NCBI RefSeq assembly: GCF_964340395.1
Contig: NC_135558.1
Location: 12,139,001-12,203,000, forward strand
Source: Glandiceps talaboti
Taxonomy: Eukaryota > Hemichordata > Enteropneusta > Spengelidae
Reading direction: 5' to 3'
DNA length: 64,000 nucleotides
Made by a program: the position numbers and the translations under genes. The notes beneath the pieces were generated by a model. It did no database searches. It had not been told where the DNA came from and worked only from the letters and a program-made list of their open reading frames with translations. This document shows, one piece after another, positions 52,355-64,000 of this stretch (within the stretch, counting starts at the first letter, position 1; each line of letters starts with the position of its first letter).

Positions 52355-55300
52355 CTGTAAATAATGAAATCAAGTTTTTATAATGAAGACTCATCTGTGC
52401 AGATTTGTAGGGACAAATAAATTAAAAACTTCGTTCTGCACCAAAATATTTGGATAAATCCTAGCTTTGAATGGTTAAAGTTCTTGGGCACGATTTGAAC
52501 CACGACTGTGCCTCAGTCAACCTCGTTACATAAATGGGGACCTTGTAGGATAGAGGTTGATTAGATGAGAAATGGAACTTGATGTATTGTCTTACAGTCT
52601 AGAGGATCACTTACCTATAGGCTGTGTATGTTTCTGTGACTAACCTAAACTATCATCCAAGTTCACTGACGTGTTTTCTTTTCTTTTTTTTGCATTGTCA
52701 GTGACATTCGTTTACTTACATGTTTGTTGATATTTGAGGACAGTCTGTACAACAAACGAACCAGCTCAGGATTTTCGTGACTTCTGATTGGTTGTAAGTC
52801 AGGATCTCCTTGATACATGATGTCAAATTTTCTAAGACCATTCATTAGCTGTCATGGAAACAATCAAATAAAAACTTGAGAAAATCTAGTAATAGTAAGA
52901 ACAAAAGATAAATCAGGGTGTTCTATAAATTTACAAGTAGAAGGCCAAAATAGAGAAAGAATGGGGCCAACCAGCTCGGAATACACAGATTATGCCCCTT
53001 ATGTTCCTTACCACTGCCTGTGTTGAGAATGTAAACATGCTGGTAATTATGATTTGAAAATGTGTGCCCAATAACCTGATTACAACCATGACAACGTTAT
53101 TCAAATGAAGTAATTATGTAAATGTACACCCAATAACCTGATTATAGCCATGACGTTATTCAAATGAAGTCATTTTGTAAATGTACATCCAATAACCTGA
53201 TTACAGCCATGATGTTATTCAAATGAAGTCATTATGTAAGTGTACACCTAATAACCTGATTACAACCATGATGTTATTAAAATGAAGTCATTATGTAAAT
53301 GTACATCCAATAACCTGATTACAGCCATGATGTTATTCAAATGAAGTCATTATGTAAGTGTACACCTAATAACCTGATTACAACCATGATGTTATTAAAA
53401 TGAAGTCATTATGTAAGTGTACACCCAATAACCTGATTACATCTAAAACATTATTCAAATGAAGTCATTATGTAAGAGTACACCCAATAACCTGATTACA
53501 ACAATGACAACTTTATTCAAATGAAGTCATTATGTAAATATATGTGTATAGCAGAGATGAACACAGGAGTTCACACACGAAACATGTGAAGTGTGCATGT
53601 GATAATTTACATATAATTCTGTAAATTTAACATCCAAGTATTTGACAACAACTTTTGAGGGGTGTGGCTTACTGGAATCAGTTTAACATTCTCAACACAA
53701 GTGGTGGTATACGAGATAAATGGAGTACTGCTAGCACTATAAACAGGCGATCAAATGACTGATTTGATCTTACAATGAGCATTCCCTCAGTTTTACATTT
53801 AAAATCCCCCACTGTATTAGAATTGTTGAAAATCTACCTACCTGATATCTCCCAAGTGGTGTCAGTGTACCATCCATCATATCTGGTTGACTACAACTAT
53901 TTGTAATATTGTATTTACTGTTATTAATTGTATCCCATGGCATCATGGTTTCATTACCACTTGAAGGCTCCACCTGAAAATAACATTCAATAAGTGTTAG
54001 TAGTTAATGTCCCCGTCTTCAACTCACAGTGACAAGGCTCCTTAAGTCACTTGCATTTTACTTGGCTGAACGACGAAATACTATATATGTCTTAAGAATA
54101 ATGTTAAGTGTGACGTGATGCAAGACATCAGCAAAAAATGGATGGGATCAGTTCAAACTGGGATTGAAGTCGCAGTTTGCAAAAACTATTAATATTGATA
54201 GATCCAGAAATAGGATCGATGATTTGGCCACTTGAAATAATAAAAAATGTAGTAATTGAAAAAAATATTGATCGTTATTTTGACCATGGTAAAATGATGA
54301 TGAATAATTTGGTAGTCGAAAAATAACAATCAAAGCCAAATTTGAAAAAAAAATTATTGACTAAATGAAAGAGAAACTGATTTACATTTAGTAATATTAT
54401 GATGTTTATTCTATATTGAATACTTTGCTTTGAAATGTGAAAAATTATTTTTTCTGAAATCCACAAATTAATTAATCTGGAATGATTTAAAAATGGTCAT
54501 CAGACCATGAGAAAATAGGATTACCTTGAATATTCTGCTTAGATAGTTCAACGATTGTTGTAGGTAGCTATCAACCTTCTTAATATCAAGGTACGGTTCA
54601 TCAAAGATGTCGTGGTCTCGATAACTATTTGACATTGTACCTTGACTGTTGTAATCCATCAAACCTTTAAATCCTAACAGTGACAATATTCCACCTGTGT
54701 CTTCTCCATTGCTACTTGACAATGACTTCAGTGTATTCTGTGCATGTTGTAACCTACCCAACAGTTGCTCTATCTAAGAAATCAGAGAGATGGAACAGTC
54801 AAAACAACCAAGAATGAGAAGATGGAAAATACATAATCACTGTATCTACATGTGTACACAACATACAGAAAGCTGTATTATGCTGGTTCATACACACTGG
54901 ACTTAAAATACAACCGTAACCTCATTTGTATGAATGGCTAGATAGTTCTTACGTCACTGAGGAAAAATATCAACAATTCTAAAAGAATTTTTTGACAAAT
55001 ATGGCTGTCATGTGTCATTACAGCAAGGTCAAGAAACAAAGTAATGTGCATATGCAGATTATAGTATCTGACATTTGTGCCAGGTTTGGTTGGAATTAGC
55101 TCACGCATTTCAGAGATGCAGATAGACACAGATGGATGGATACTTGCATGCACAGACAGGACCCAACAGCGTAACCCCCACCCCATCCCTGACCCCACCC
55201 CTCCTCCTATTCTGGGATAAAAAATGAATAAAACCAAAATCATTTGAGTGCATATTTACCAGTCTCTGCATTTCTTCACTGAATAATGGTTTATAGATAA

Positions 55301-58300
55301 AACCTTGTCCTTCCAACTCAGCTACTTGTAGTCTCAAAGAAGCTCCACTAGGGGGTCTAGGTGTTGCTAAGTAACTACCATCTGAACTAGGTGGTCTGAT
55401 AAAACCTACAGAAGCTTCTTCATACAGTAAACCTTCAGCTGATATAATGATAAGAAACAAATACTATCAATGAATGAATGAATCTTGATGTCATTATATT
55501 ATGAGTAGAAATGATGTGACATCACTGAATCATGTGCACAGAAATATGACGTCAGTAAATCATGGTTAGACTGAAGTGATATGACATCAGCAAATATTGT
55601 GTACATGTGATAAGACATCAGTAAATCAAGGGTGGACTGAATTATGACATCAACAAATATTGTGTACATGTGATATGACATCAGTAAATCATGGGTAGCC
55701 TAAATGGTATGACATCAGTAAATATTGTGTACACATGTAGCCTGTTCACTGTGCTGTTGAGATACACTGTTGGCTGGTCCTACCTCCTAGCACTCATAGT
55801 CATATCGACAGCTTGTCTTCAGAAGAGTTTAAACTGATTCAGGTAGCCACACCCCCAATATCATGTACATGTGATAAGAGATAAGCTGCAAATCATGTAT
55901 AAATGTGGCATCAGCATACTATGTGTACATGTGATATGACATCAGAAAACTCTGTGTACATGTGATATGACATCATGTAATCATGTATATGATACAATTT
56001 TATGTATAAGCATTTTCATATACATGTGTATTCATATTTCATATATTTCTATATACGTTACAAAGAAATCTAAGAAATGACAAACCTTCTTCAATCATAT
56101 TTGATAGGTTGATTTGTGAATACACTTTACAGACTCTGAATAACATATAGGCATTCTTAGATGAACTTAAATCTTGTCTGAAGGCTCTTGGTAGGAATTC
56201 AATGAACAATGTCGTGTAAAACAACAACCTTTCAATGATGACTTGTTCCCTGAAAAGGAAGGAGACAATATGGTACAGTGTATGATTCTCATCTCAAACA
56301 TGAAGAGACTGTAGATATGTTGTATTGTTCAACCCTAACAAGTGGCATGGTTGTACATGTACTACATGGGCCACTATCCAGCACAGTGCAAGCAGTGTTG
56401 GTTGCAGCCAATCAAATATAGTTTATGGCAAAATGACCATGGTGTCAGTCTCTCTATGGTAATTCATATTAATTACACAGGCCATCCAGGCTAATGCTAT
56501 GTTGCAAGTGACTATAAGACCCCCCCCCCCAAAAAAAAAAAAAAAAAAAAAAAATCACAAAAAAAAATCACAAAAAAAGAGAAAAAAAGTTTTTATGTTG
56601 ATGGCACATACCTAATTACAAATCATGTTTTGTTGATACTCAGACCACTATTTCTATAGCGGTCTGGGGTTCATTTCATACAACAACAAACCTTTTATGT
56701 ATATTTTTTTTAGCTTTCTCCTATTCAATGACTTACAAACATGACCTTGATATTCTTTGTGTAACACTGTTTGTTCAAGTAGAAAAACACAGAAAAGTTG
56801 TTGTATCACTTACACAATCTAAAATACGTATGCACCCATCTCTCATCCATATGGATTTTTTTTACGAATAATAAAGAGTTTTGGACTTACCACTGTGTAC
56901 TGACACTTCTATCACGGCCATCTTTCTTTTCAAAGCCAACATTGAATCTACCATCTTCTGTGTATCTCCATGGTTGAATGAAACTTAACCAAGTTTCAAG
57001 CATCTGTAAAGGACAAAAAACCAAATGGCAATGGTAGTGTAGCACAAGTGATATCTATAAACAACACATTCTATCAATACTATAATATTGTAATATATAT
57101 TGCTTTCACAGTGAGTCTTCTAAGCCAATTTGACATGTCACTGACTCACAACAACAAAACTTGGCTACCGTTAGAGGGTTCACTGCTCCTTCACTAAACC
57201 CAACTCAACTGAACTCAACTGAGTTTCTAGCATCTGCGTGGAAAGAAATAATGCCAAGTGACGTATTCTCTCAACTGTGCGATTATTTTGTAAGTTTGGT
57301 CTGAATCGTGTAGCAGTAGCTGCTAGGTACAAAGATGACATAAACTCTACAATAATGTAATATCTTGTACATATGATGCAAGTCTTTTAACAGTAGCTGA
57401 GCATATACATGCAGTCATGTAATAAGACTTCAGATCTGTACTTGAAACTTTGACGAACAAAAGCTGAGGATGACTACCTCTGGTGCACAGCTCGGGCAGG
57501 CTTTCAACAGCACCTTTGGTACTTTACGAGCTGTGGCTGTGTTTAACGTTAACTGAATATTGACTGAGGGATTAGCAGCTAGAATACTTGGCATAGCGAA
57601 GACTAAACTTACCAATCTGAAGGAAGCATCAAAAGGCCATTTATCAAAACCATGTCTCAGAAATGCATACAATTTCTTCTGAAGTATGTGTGGAATAATT
57701 GATCTGTACATGGGGGAAAAAAGAATGAAAAAATAGCTGGGAACAGGATGTTCTTATCCTGGCATTCAATTTGCCAAAAACATTTTTGTCTCCAAAAACA
57801 TGTCTCAAATACAAACAAATTGGAAAATTGTTTGCATTGTCTTTCTAAATGGTCTGTATAGATCGTTATGAAATAATCAGTCTGAAATATAGATATTAGT
57901 TTTGTTGACTTTCCTTGGGTTTCACTAGGCTCTGCTTTCACTACGGTCATCCTAGTTCTGTACATCCTACAGTGATTAACCTTAAGGGAGGACACCACAG
58001 GTATTTTCATCAACTTTGGGTTCTGGATTTTTTCAGTGAAGGTAATAGGCACTTAGGAGTCATGAATATTCATTGTTCACCTTTTGCATGAACATTTATG
58101 CTGACTCCCATGATGCAATATGGCCCACAGCAAAGATCCTCAAATGAGGGACAACTTCAAATTGATATTTCTTTGAAACTGTCTGTAATGTACAACCATG
58201 AAATAACTCTCCAGAACCCAAAGTTCATGAAAATGCCTTTATTTCCTGAAGTGGCATCCCCCTTAAAGTGAAGTCACAGCTGGGTTTGTTTTTACCACAG

Positions 58301-59074
58301 TTGCACTGGTCCTGTACCATCCTACCTAAATGTGAAGTCACTCCATAGTCTGGAACACACATTGATTGGTAACATGGGTTTAGATGCAGTAGATCAACAA
58401 ACATAACAAGAATACATTCTTTAGTATAGCTACACTCAATAATCTATAGCTTACCTTTTAAGGTCATCTAATGGCAGGTCAATATGTTGTTGGTATGGCG
58501 ACGTGATTGGTGTACTTTTCAATGTATTAACAAAGAAATGGACATGTTTTACCAACATACGGACTACTCGTACATGATCCGGACTTGGTAAAAAATTCTC
58601 CTGTTAACCAAAATAGAAGACGATATTAGTGGTATCATTTTTCTTTCATTTTATATCACTCCTGAAGTTCAAAAATTTGTCAAGTATGGTAGACACTTAT
58701 GACCACTATTAGATCTAAAACTGTTATGACATTGTGTTAATTCTGACAAATCTAGATGGTTCTTCCTAAGGTCTGCACATTATACTCATACTTTTAATGA
58801 TTACCCTGTATTCTTTTCTGCCATCTGTTTTTGGGAGATTGACACATTGTGATACTTACAGACACAGACACAGACACAGACACAGACACAGACACAGACA
58901 CAGACACAGACACAGACACAGACACAGACTGACATGCATGTACACATAGACTGAGGCATAGGAAAAGACTCTCACTCACTCATTCATTCACTCACTCTCT
59001 CACACACACACAATCACACAACCACACACACATAGTCACTCACACACACAAACACACACATACCTGCATACTCA

Positions 59075-59110
<36 letters not shown>

Positions 59111-59161
59111 ACCACACACACACACACTCACACACACATACACAACCACACACACACACAG

Positions 59162-59224
<63 letters not shown>

Positions 59225-62200
59225 GACATGATCTTACAGTCTATCCCACATATACATCAGGATATCCATACAATATATGAACCAATGTTACAAAATGTGC
59301 ACGACGAAAAAAGATAATTCAAAGCTAACACTAGTATATATTCAAACTTACTGAGAATTGTTCTGACAAGGTTCTGTCTTGTTGGTCTAGTGAATTTTGA
59401 TTTAACCAAAATTCAGCCAAAATTTGTGCAAATGTGTCTGATTTCCACTGTTCCTGTCCTGTTGCATCTGTTTTCATTGCAGCCTTACAAGTTGGAGATC
59501 TACCATGACCTGGTAAGGAGCCTCGGATCAAAGGCCCAAATGATGGACTTTTGGGATGAACAGAGTGAGACCACTGAGATGCATGTACATTGCTAGCATG
59601 TGAAGAGGAGACACTGGGTGACTGTCTGTAAAAACACAGAAACATTAACACAATTATGAATTTAGACAGTGAAATACTGGTATTATGCAGATGCTGCTAG
59701 GACAAGAAGTGTACTAAAATACACTCAGTTCACAGTCAGCAAACATACAGAAACAGTTGTAAAGATTAGAATATGTAGAGTATTGCAATTCAGACCAGTA
59801 TTGGAGCAAAATCATGTACTGATAGTATTACATTTCACAGTCCAATACACCGGTAAATATTTAAAAAGCTGATATTTCAAACCTAAACCCCTTCACTCTT
59901 ACAGCTAAAATGGTGTAGGCTTGGTGTTTCACTCTTGGGAAGTTATGTTTTTGGACACAAAGATATTTCAACTCTAGACTAACAGTAACAGAAACACAAT
60001 AAACACAGTAGGATCTTTTACCCAATCACATTGAACACTGATAAGCATTGCTATTCTTTCACAGTGCAGTAGAAACAGGCTTCCAATGAAAGCATTACAC
60101 ACTGACTTGATGATTTTAATGGCTGCAATTGTATATTTTCTATCTGATAATCAACATTTCAACTTGATTACTTCTACATCCCCACTGTGCACAGCACCTA
60201 GTATGTAATTGTTTCTTTTGAATTAGAAGTTGTCTGAGGGTGTGTATTAAATGTCATGTTACATGAGAAACACAAAGCCTACATCATTTTAGCTGTAAGT
60301 TGTCTGAGGGTGTGTATTAAATGTCATGTTACATGAGAAACACAAAGCCTACATCATTTTAGCTGTAAGTTGTCTGAGGGTGTGTATTAAATGTCATGTT
60401 ACATGAGAGAAACACAGAGCCTACATCATTTTAGCTGTAGTATACTTATTAAAGGCCAGTGAGGTTAGGATTGAAATTTAGGCATGACAAAAAGTTGTCA
60501 CAAAAAAGCTACACAAAAATTTGGTCCAGAACAAGACATTGATCTCAAGTACTCCTAAATATGGCTTCACTGATAATATTAATTTGAGAACCTGGCACTC
60601 AAACTCTGGCCTTTAAAGAGTGTGAACATAATATTATTTAACAGAGGAGGGTTTAAACCTGAATTCTCTAATCTGGACTGTGAACAATCTTACTATATTC
60701 ACAGCGGATCATTCACTATAGATTAATTCTGCAATAAATCAACCTAAAATAGCTGATTAATTATACAGTTTTAGCTTACAGCTTAGTTTATCTAAATGTC
60801 AGATAAACTAAGCTGGAAGCTAAAACTGTACTTCACATGCATTAAGAGCATAATTTTCACTATTTCTATTTTTGAAGTTTGGCTTTGATATTTACTTTAT
60901 AGGTCAATTTGAACATTTCTCAATACATTATGATTAAGATTGAAAAAGTACCCCAAACTACAGACGTTGGAAGAGAGATCTCTCCAACATCTACGCCCAA
61001 ACCACATATAAACTATATACATGTAAACTGAACTCATGACCCATTCTGTTGTTATGACTACATGTAAGTAAACAAAAAGCATTTGCTGAATCATTCTTTA
61101 CATGTTTAAGACAATGATTTTGTGGAAACAGTTTTCAGAAGTATTCAGCTCCAGTGTTCTCCCCAGGATAAATATAAACCACAATGGCTAATTTGCATAA
61201 AATTTGAACATTTACGCAAAAAAAGAAAAGAATCGTTTCTGGTCAGGACATTTTGTCTAAAGTGGTGCGACGATGCAAAATTTTTTTTATCTGCAACAAA
61301 CCTATCACTAAATCTACTATTTAGGGCTGTTACTGTTCTTTTTATTTAGTACTTTAGAGCAAGTGTGTATGTGGAGCAGATGTAATTTGCTTGTTCAAAT
61401 TGTCTCTGCAGTTGTCTTCACTGAAGTAGGGAGGATTATTTTTGTGTTTCCCCCCAGATTGCATGAGCTGGACAAACACAAAAAAATGACTGACGCAAGG
61501 GTATTTAAGTGATGCGCGCACTAATACCAGAAACAATTCTTGGGGTTTTTTGGCCTTATTTACATGAAATTAATACCCTATAGTGTATTGAAAGAAAAAT
61601 GAAATATACATAGAAAATATGAAGCCACCAGGATTTTACAATTTCAAGCTTGCATTAAGATATGTTTGCATTTCATAAATGCTGCGTTCACATGCAAATG
61701 CAATGTACAATCATATGGATACAAACATATGAAACTTGAGAAGCATTTTACAGCCTACATGCGTAACACTTAGACAAAAACCATGAACACTTACAGAAAA
61801 TAACTGTACAAAATCCCATTTTGTGGAATCCTGTTGGGTATAAACATGTTATCAATCTTATATAAGTGGTATCACTATCAGCAAGCAAATTCCAAACTTT
61901 TGAAATACCAACAAGGGTGAAAGTTTGATGAAGAAAACATAGTGAGACCCCATTGATATTGGTAATGTGGCTAGGAATCAAGACATACACTTTGACAGAG
62001 CCCATAAAGTCTTTGTAGCAAGCCTCCTTTATTCAGGCTATTGGCAATGCGACTAGGAATCAAGATCCATATGGACAGAACCCACTGCACCATTGCACCT
62101 GTAAAAGCCCCATTCGCAGTGTGGCTAGGAATCAGACAGGTACATTGACAAAAACCATTACACCACTCCTATCAATGACATAGCTAGGAATCAGGCAAAC

Positions 62201-63671
62201 CAATTACAGAACCCATTGTACTTCTAGTAAGCCTGCCATGAGTGGGTATACAAGTACATAGGAATCAGAGCTATGGACAAAACCTATTGAAGGAACTTGT
62301 AGTACGGTAAGCCCCCATTGGCAGTTTGACATCAGACACATGCACAGACAGAAATAAGCATAGACAAAAACCCATTTTACTTGTAGAAAGGCCTTGCCCC
62401 AATCAGAGATGTAACTACATGAAGGCATGAGACAAACCCATGGACAGAACCCACCATACTTGTGTACATCTAGTAAGTCCTCATCCCATTGACAGCCAGT
62501 GTACATGAACACAAACCCAAAGTCCCTATCCTCATTGTGGCTAGGAATAAATGAGACATTATCATATACAGGGACAGAAACCACTGGAATAAACCTCCCC
62601 CACCCCCCACAGTCAACTTGAAAGGGTTATACATGTAGATATATGATAAAGACAGAGATACTCATCATTACCTGCTATATGGTGACTGAGGAGAGTGGGT
62701 TGGTGACGATAGATTACTCGCTCCACCTGATACAACACCACTATAATTGTCTAGAGGTAGGAAGTAATTCAGATAATCTTCTAGCACACATGGGTATATG
62801 CAATCAATAGGATTTGCCCACAAATTCAGATTCTGTAAAAACACAAAAGATGTCAAATATGACACGATGGTAAACTAACCATCTAATGATGGTACAAGTG
62901 TTAAATATGTCATCATGATGATATAGTTTCTATGAAATGCTAAATCTCTCATTAGATTCATACAATTCTGAAGAAAACGAAGTGTAAAATAATGCAGTAC
63001 ATGTGCAATAAAAAATATATTTTCTGGGAAAATACGAGACAATGGTAATCAAATCAGTGTGTAATCAAGGGCTGTAGTATATGGATTGAAACATTGTGTT
63101 CATTTCATATTTACCATTCCAAAATAATCATATTTCACTTTCTAATGTAGTACTAGACACTTGAACCATATTACAAGCATTATTAATGTTCATTGCAAAT
63201 TACTGTGATCAGAACATTGTATGTGGACAGTTACTGAAATCTTCTCCATATCACATCTATAATATTGTCTTACATATGCACTTAACCACTGCATACAGGA
63301 GGATGTAATCCGTAAGAAAAAAAGTTCATGCCATCTGTTTAATGCTACAAATGTGAACACTATTTGTTCAGTGTGTATTTGAGTAAGTTGCATTGTGATG
63401 TGTGCTACAGCCATGTGTATCTGTGAGCAAACTTATCGTCTTATGTCAGTTTGACAGTGTGATAAGGAGAAGATTACTCAGCACCATCAAAACTCAAAAA
63501 GTTTCATTTGTCCATCATTGATAAAACAGCCTTCTGATCACAGTACTTTCTAATTGACATTGACAATGGTTGTAGTACAGAATGAGTCACATAGTGCACG
63601 ATTAAAACTTACCTTGTTCTTTGGATAAACGATAAAATATGCAAAATGGAAAAGGTAGTACTCAAAGGCAT
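52019..63671 (-). CDS. SMPD4: Sphingomyelin phosphodiesterase 4 (neutral sphingomyelinase 3), C-terminal three quarters
   Basis: Exons in transcript order: 63671-63613, 62832-62672, 59625-59352, 58600-58455, 57703-57613, 57003-56891, 56249-56086, 55438-55260, 54773-54525, 53973-53842, 52848-52720, 52354-52019. All join in frame to about 677 residues. Matches to the SMPD4 family run the whole length: [118 protein letters not shown]. The vertebrate protein is about 866 residues, so about 190 N-terminal residues and the start lie right of the window. Known of the family: an ER, Golgi and nuclear-envelope/nuclear-pore membrane protein credited with Mg-dependent sphingomyelin hydrolysis to ceramide and phosphocholine, although it resembles no other sphingomyelinase and the activity is debated. 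Two C-terminal membrane helices are visible. Confidence 0.95.
53070..53540. repeat. ~59-bp tandem repeat in an SMPD4 intron, about 8 units
   Basis: Unit: CAATAACCTGATTACAACC, ATGATGTTATTCAAATGAAG, TCATTATGTAAGTGTACACC. Alternate units share variants (ATCC versus ACCT, TTCAAAT versus TTAAAAT), so a two-unit higher-order copy (about 118 bp) was duplicated. Confidence 0.92.
54000..54085. mobile_element. Fragment of foldback family 2 in an SMPD4 intron
   Basis: Only the right half survives: AACTCACAGTGACAAGGC, CTCCTTAAGTCACTTG and TTGGCTGAACGACGAAATA. Confidence 0.45.
55495..55990. repeat. Degenerate ~30-60-bp repeat of ATGACATCAGTAAAT words
   Basis: TGACATCAGTAAATCATGG and CAAATATTGTGTACATGTGA alternate about ten times, interrupted near 55740-55860 by unrelated DNA. 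TGACATCA resembles a CRE/AP-1-like octamer, but repetition alone explains its recurrence. Confidence 0.75.
56521..56586. repeat. Poly-C then poly-A tract
   Basis: Ten C then a long A run with a few ATC/AG interruptions; possibly the tail of a lost retroelement in an SMPD4 intron, but no body is recognisable. Confidence 0.8.
57110..57186. mobile_element. Internally deleted hAT-like MITE in an SMPD4 intron
   Basis: Starts CAGTGAGTCTTCTAAGCC and ends TTAGAGGGTTCACTG, the same ends as the 171-bp copy. It contains AATTTGACATGTCACTGA and AACAACAAAACTTGGC from the two terminal regions but lacks the middle, leaving 77 bp. Confidence 0.7.
58857..58930. repeat. (CAGACA)n hexanucleotide repeat
   Basis: About 12 perfect units, followed at 59000-59222 by a (CA)n-rich tract, both in an SMPD4 intron. 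Confidence 0.96.
58981..59222. repeat. Imperfect (CA)n tract
   Basis: CA runs interrupted by CTCA, ATA and AACC words, ending in a pure CA run at about 59165-59219. Confidence 0.95.
60229..60440. repeat. Three tandem ~66-bp units
   Basis: AAGTTGTCTGAGGGTGTGTA then TTAAATGTCATGTTACATGA and CACAAAGCCTACATCATTTT AGCTGT, at about 60230, 60297 and 60365. The first two are nearly identical, indicating recent expansion. Confidence 0.93.
60764..60830. mobile_element. Near-perfect 30-bp-stem hairpin flanked by TA (tiny mariner-like MITE or miRNA-like hairpin)
   Basis: The arms 60764-60793 and 60801-60830 pair over 30 bases with one mismatch around the 7-base loop AAATGTC. Each arm begins TA then CAGTTTTAGC, so the core 60766-60828 has CAGT ends bounded by TA on both sides, as in Tc1/mariner-type insertions. 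It lies in the SMPD4 intron between exons 62832-62672 and 59625-59352. A precursor-miRNA role is an alternative; I recognise no known miRNA. Confidence 0.6.
61965..62560. repeat. Degenerate ~55-65-bp repeat
   Basis: GGCTAGGAATCA followed by GACAGAACCCATTGTAC-like text and TAGTAAGCC recurs about eight to ten times with heavy divergence, upstream of SMPD4 exon 62832-62672 in genome order. Confidence 0.65.
63613..63671 (-). CDS. SMPD4: Most 5' SMPD4 exon in the window (59 bp)
   Basis: Too short to stand out as an ORF. Reading two bases into a split Asn codon gives (N)[19 protein letters not shown], matching the family's NPFEYY block. Acceptor AG at 63673-63672 and donor GTAAG after 63613. An in-frame stop immediately upstream excludes a longer exon. 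Confidence 0.9.
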
Positions 63672-63865
63672 CTTAGGTATTGTTACAGAAAATAATGGAA
63701 GATGGACTGAAATTTTCAAAAAAAATGGCAATGGTATTTTATTATCTTCCTTATCATCAGCTCATTTGTTGTTTACTTTACGTCTTTTAACCAAAAATAT
63801 CATCATCCTTAATAAGCCGTTTTCGTCTCGCGGCAGATCTCACGAGATTCCGTGTGAGCTTTTGC

Positions 63866-63995
63866 ATCCATAGCAACCATGTGAGGGTGGTCAAGCTGAA
63901 AGTGTCAAATGCTTAGCAACACTATTGTTCTCAACATTATCACATATGGCCACGGTGAAAGCTTGACCACGATCACATGTTTGGCAACCATTGTT
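63866..63995. repeat. Inverted repeat at the right edge, possible foldback element
   Basis: GCAACCATGTGAGGGTGGTC and AAGCTGAAAG near 63870-63902 recur inverted near 63958-63991 (GAAAGCTTGACCAC, GATCACATGTTTGGC). It is bounded by GCAACCAT-like words. The element may continue past the window edge. Confidence 0.4.
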
Positions 63996-64000
63996 GCTAG

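Noticed and set aside
63672-64000. Another SMPD4 exon at the right edge
   Set aside because: No reading frame there matches the family; the stretch is dominated by an inverted repeat.

Overview
Eukaryotic, AT-rich, intron-rich nuclear DNA from a bilaterian animal. I infer a marine invertebrate. The introns are full of non-autonomous transposons, tRNA-derived SINEs, minisatellites and microsatellites. One of the genes resembles both vertebrate USP44 and USP49 and may be their single pre-duplication counterpart. The phylum cannot be settled from the sequence; hemichordate, cephalochordate and lophotrochozoan all remain possible. There is no sign of a prokaryote, virus or organelle.

Three protein genes explain almost all of the coding content. 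(1) Minus strand, 24982 down to 274 and continuing off the left edge: a large extracellular protein with a signal peptide, two laminin-G-like domains and about 28 EGF modules. It has 18 coding exons here, all joining in frame. An upstream non-coding exon probably lies near 32.45 kb, which would put a 7.3-kb intron (25154-32443) in the 5' UTR. (2) Plus strand, 36201-46456: a complete USP44/USP49-type deubiquitinase of about 660 residues in 13 coding exons, with an N-terminal UBP zinc finger and an intact Cys/His/Asp catalytic centre. (3) Minus strand, 63671 down to 52019: the C-terminal three quarters of SMPD4 (neutral sphingomyelinase 3), 12 exons ending in a two-helix membrane anchor. Its 5' exons lie beyond the right edge.

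Layout: genes 1 and 2 are head to head around 32.5-34.3 kb, where ATGGCGG (YY1-like) motifs and a CpG-richer patch suggest promoters. Genes 2 and 3 converge on a repeat-rich 5.5-kb interval (46.5-52.0 kb). The genes look functionally unrelated (cell-surface or matrix protein, nuclear/centrosomal deubiquitinase, ER/nuclear-envelope protein).

The non-coding DNA is the unusual part. A hAT-like MITE family of about 170 bp has six or seven copies, two with perfect 8-bp target duplications. A second foldback family has about five copies. There is a 350-bp element with ~160-bp inverted arms, a 63-bp perfect-ended hairpin flanked by TA, two tRNA-derived SINEs, and a 1.6-kb satellite of 35-bp units with higher-order structure. 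In the EGF gene, tandem repeats in several introns begin at an exon edge and carry copies of the splice site itself. I found no wholly new biological system; this splice-site-copying pattern is the observation I would follow first.
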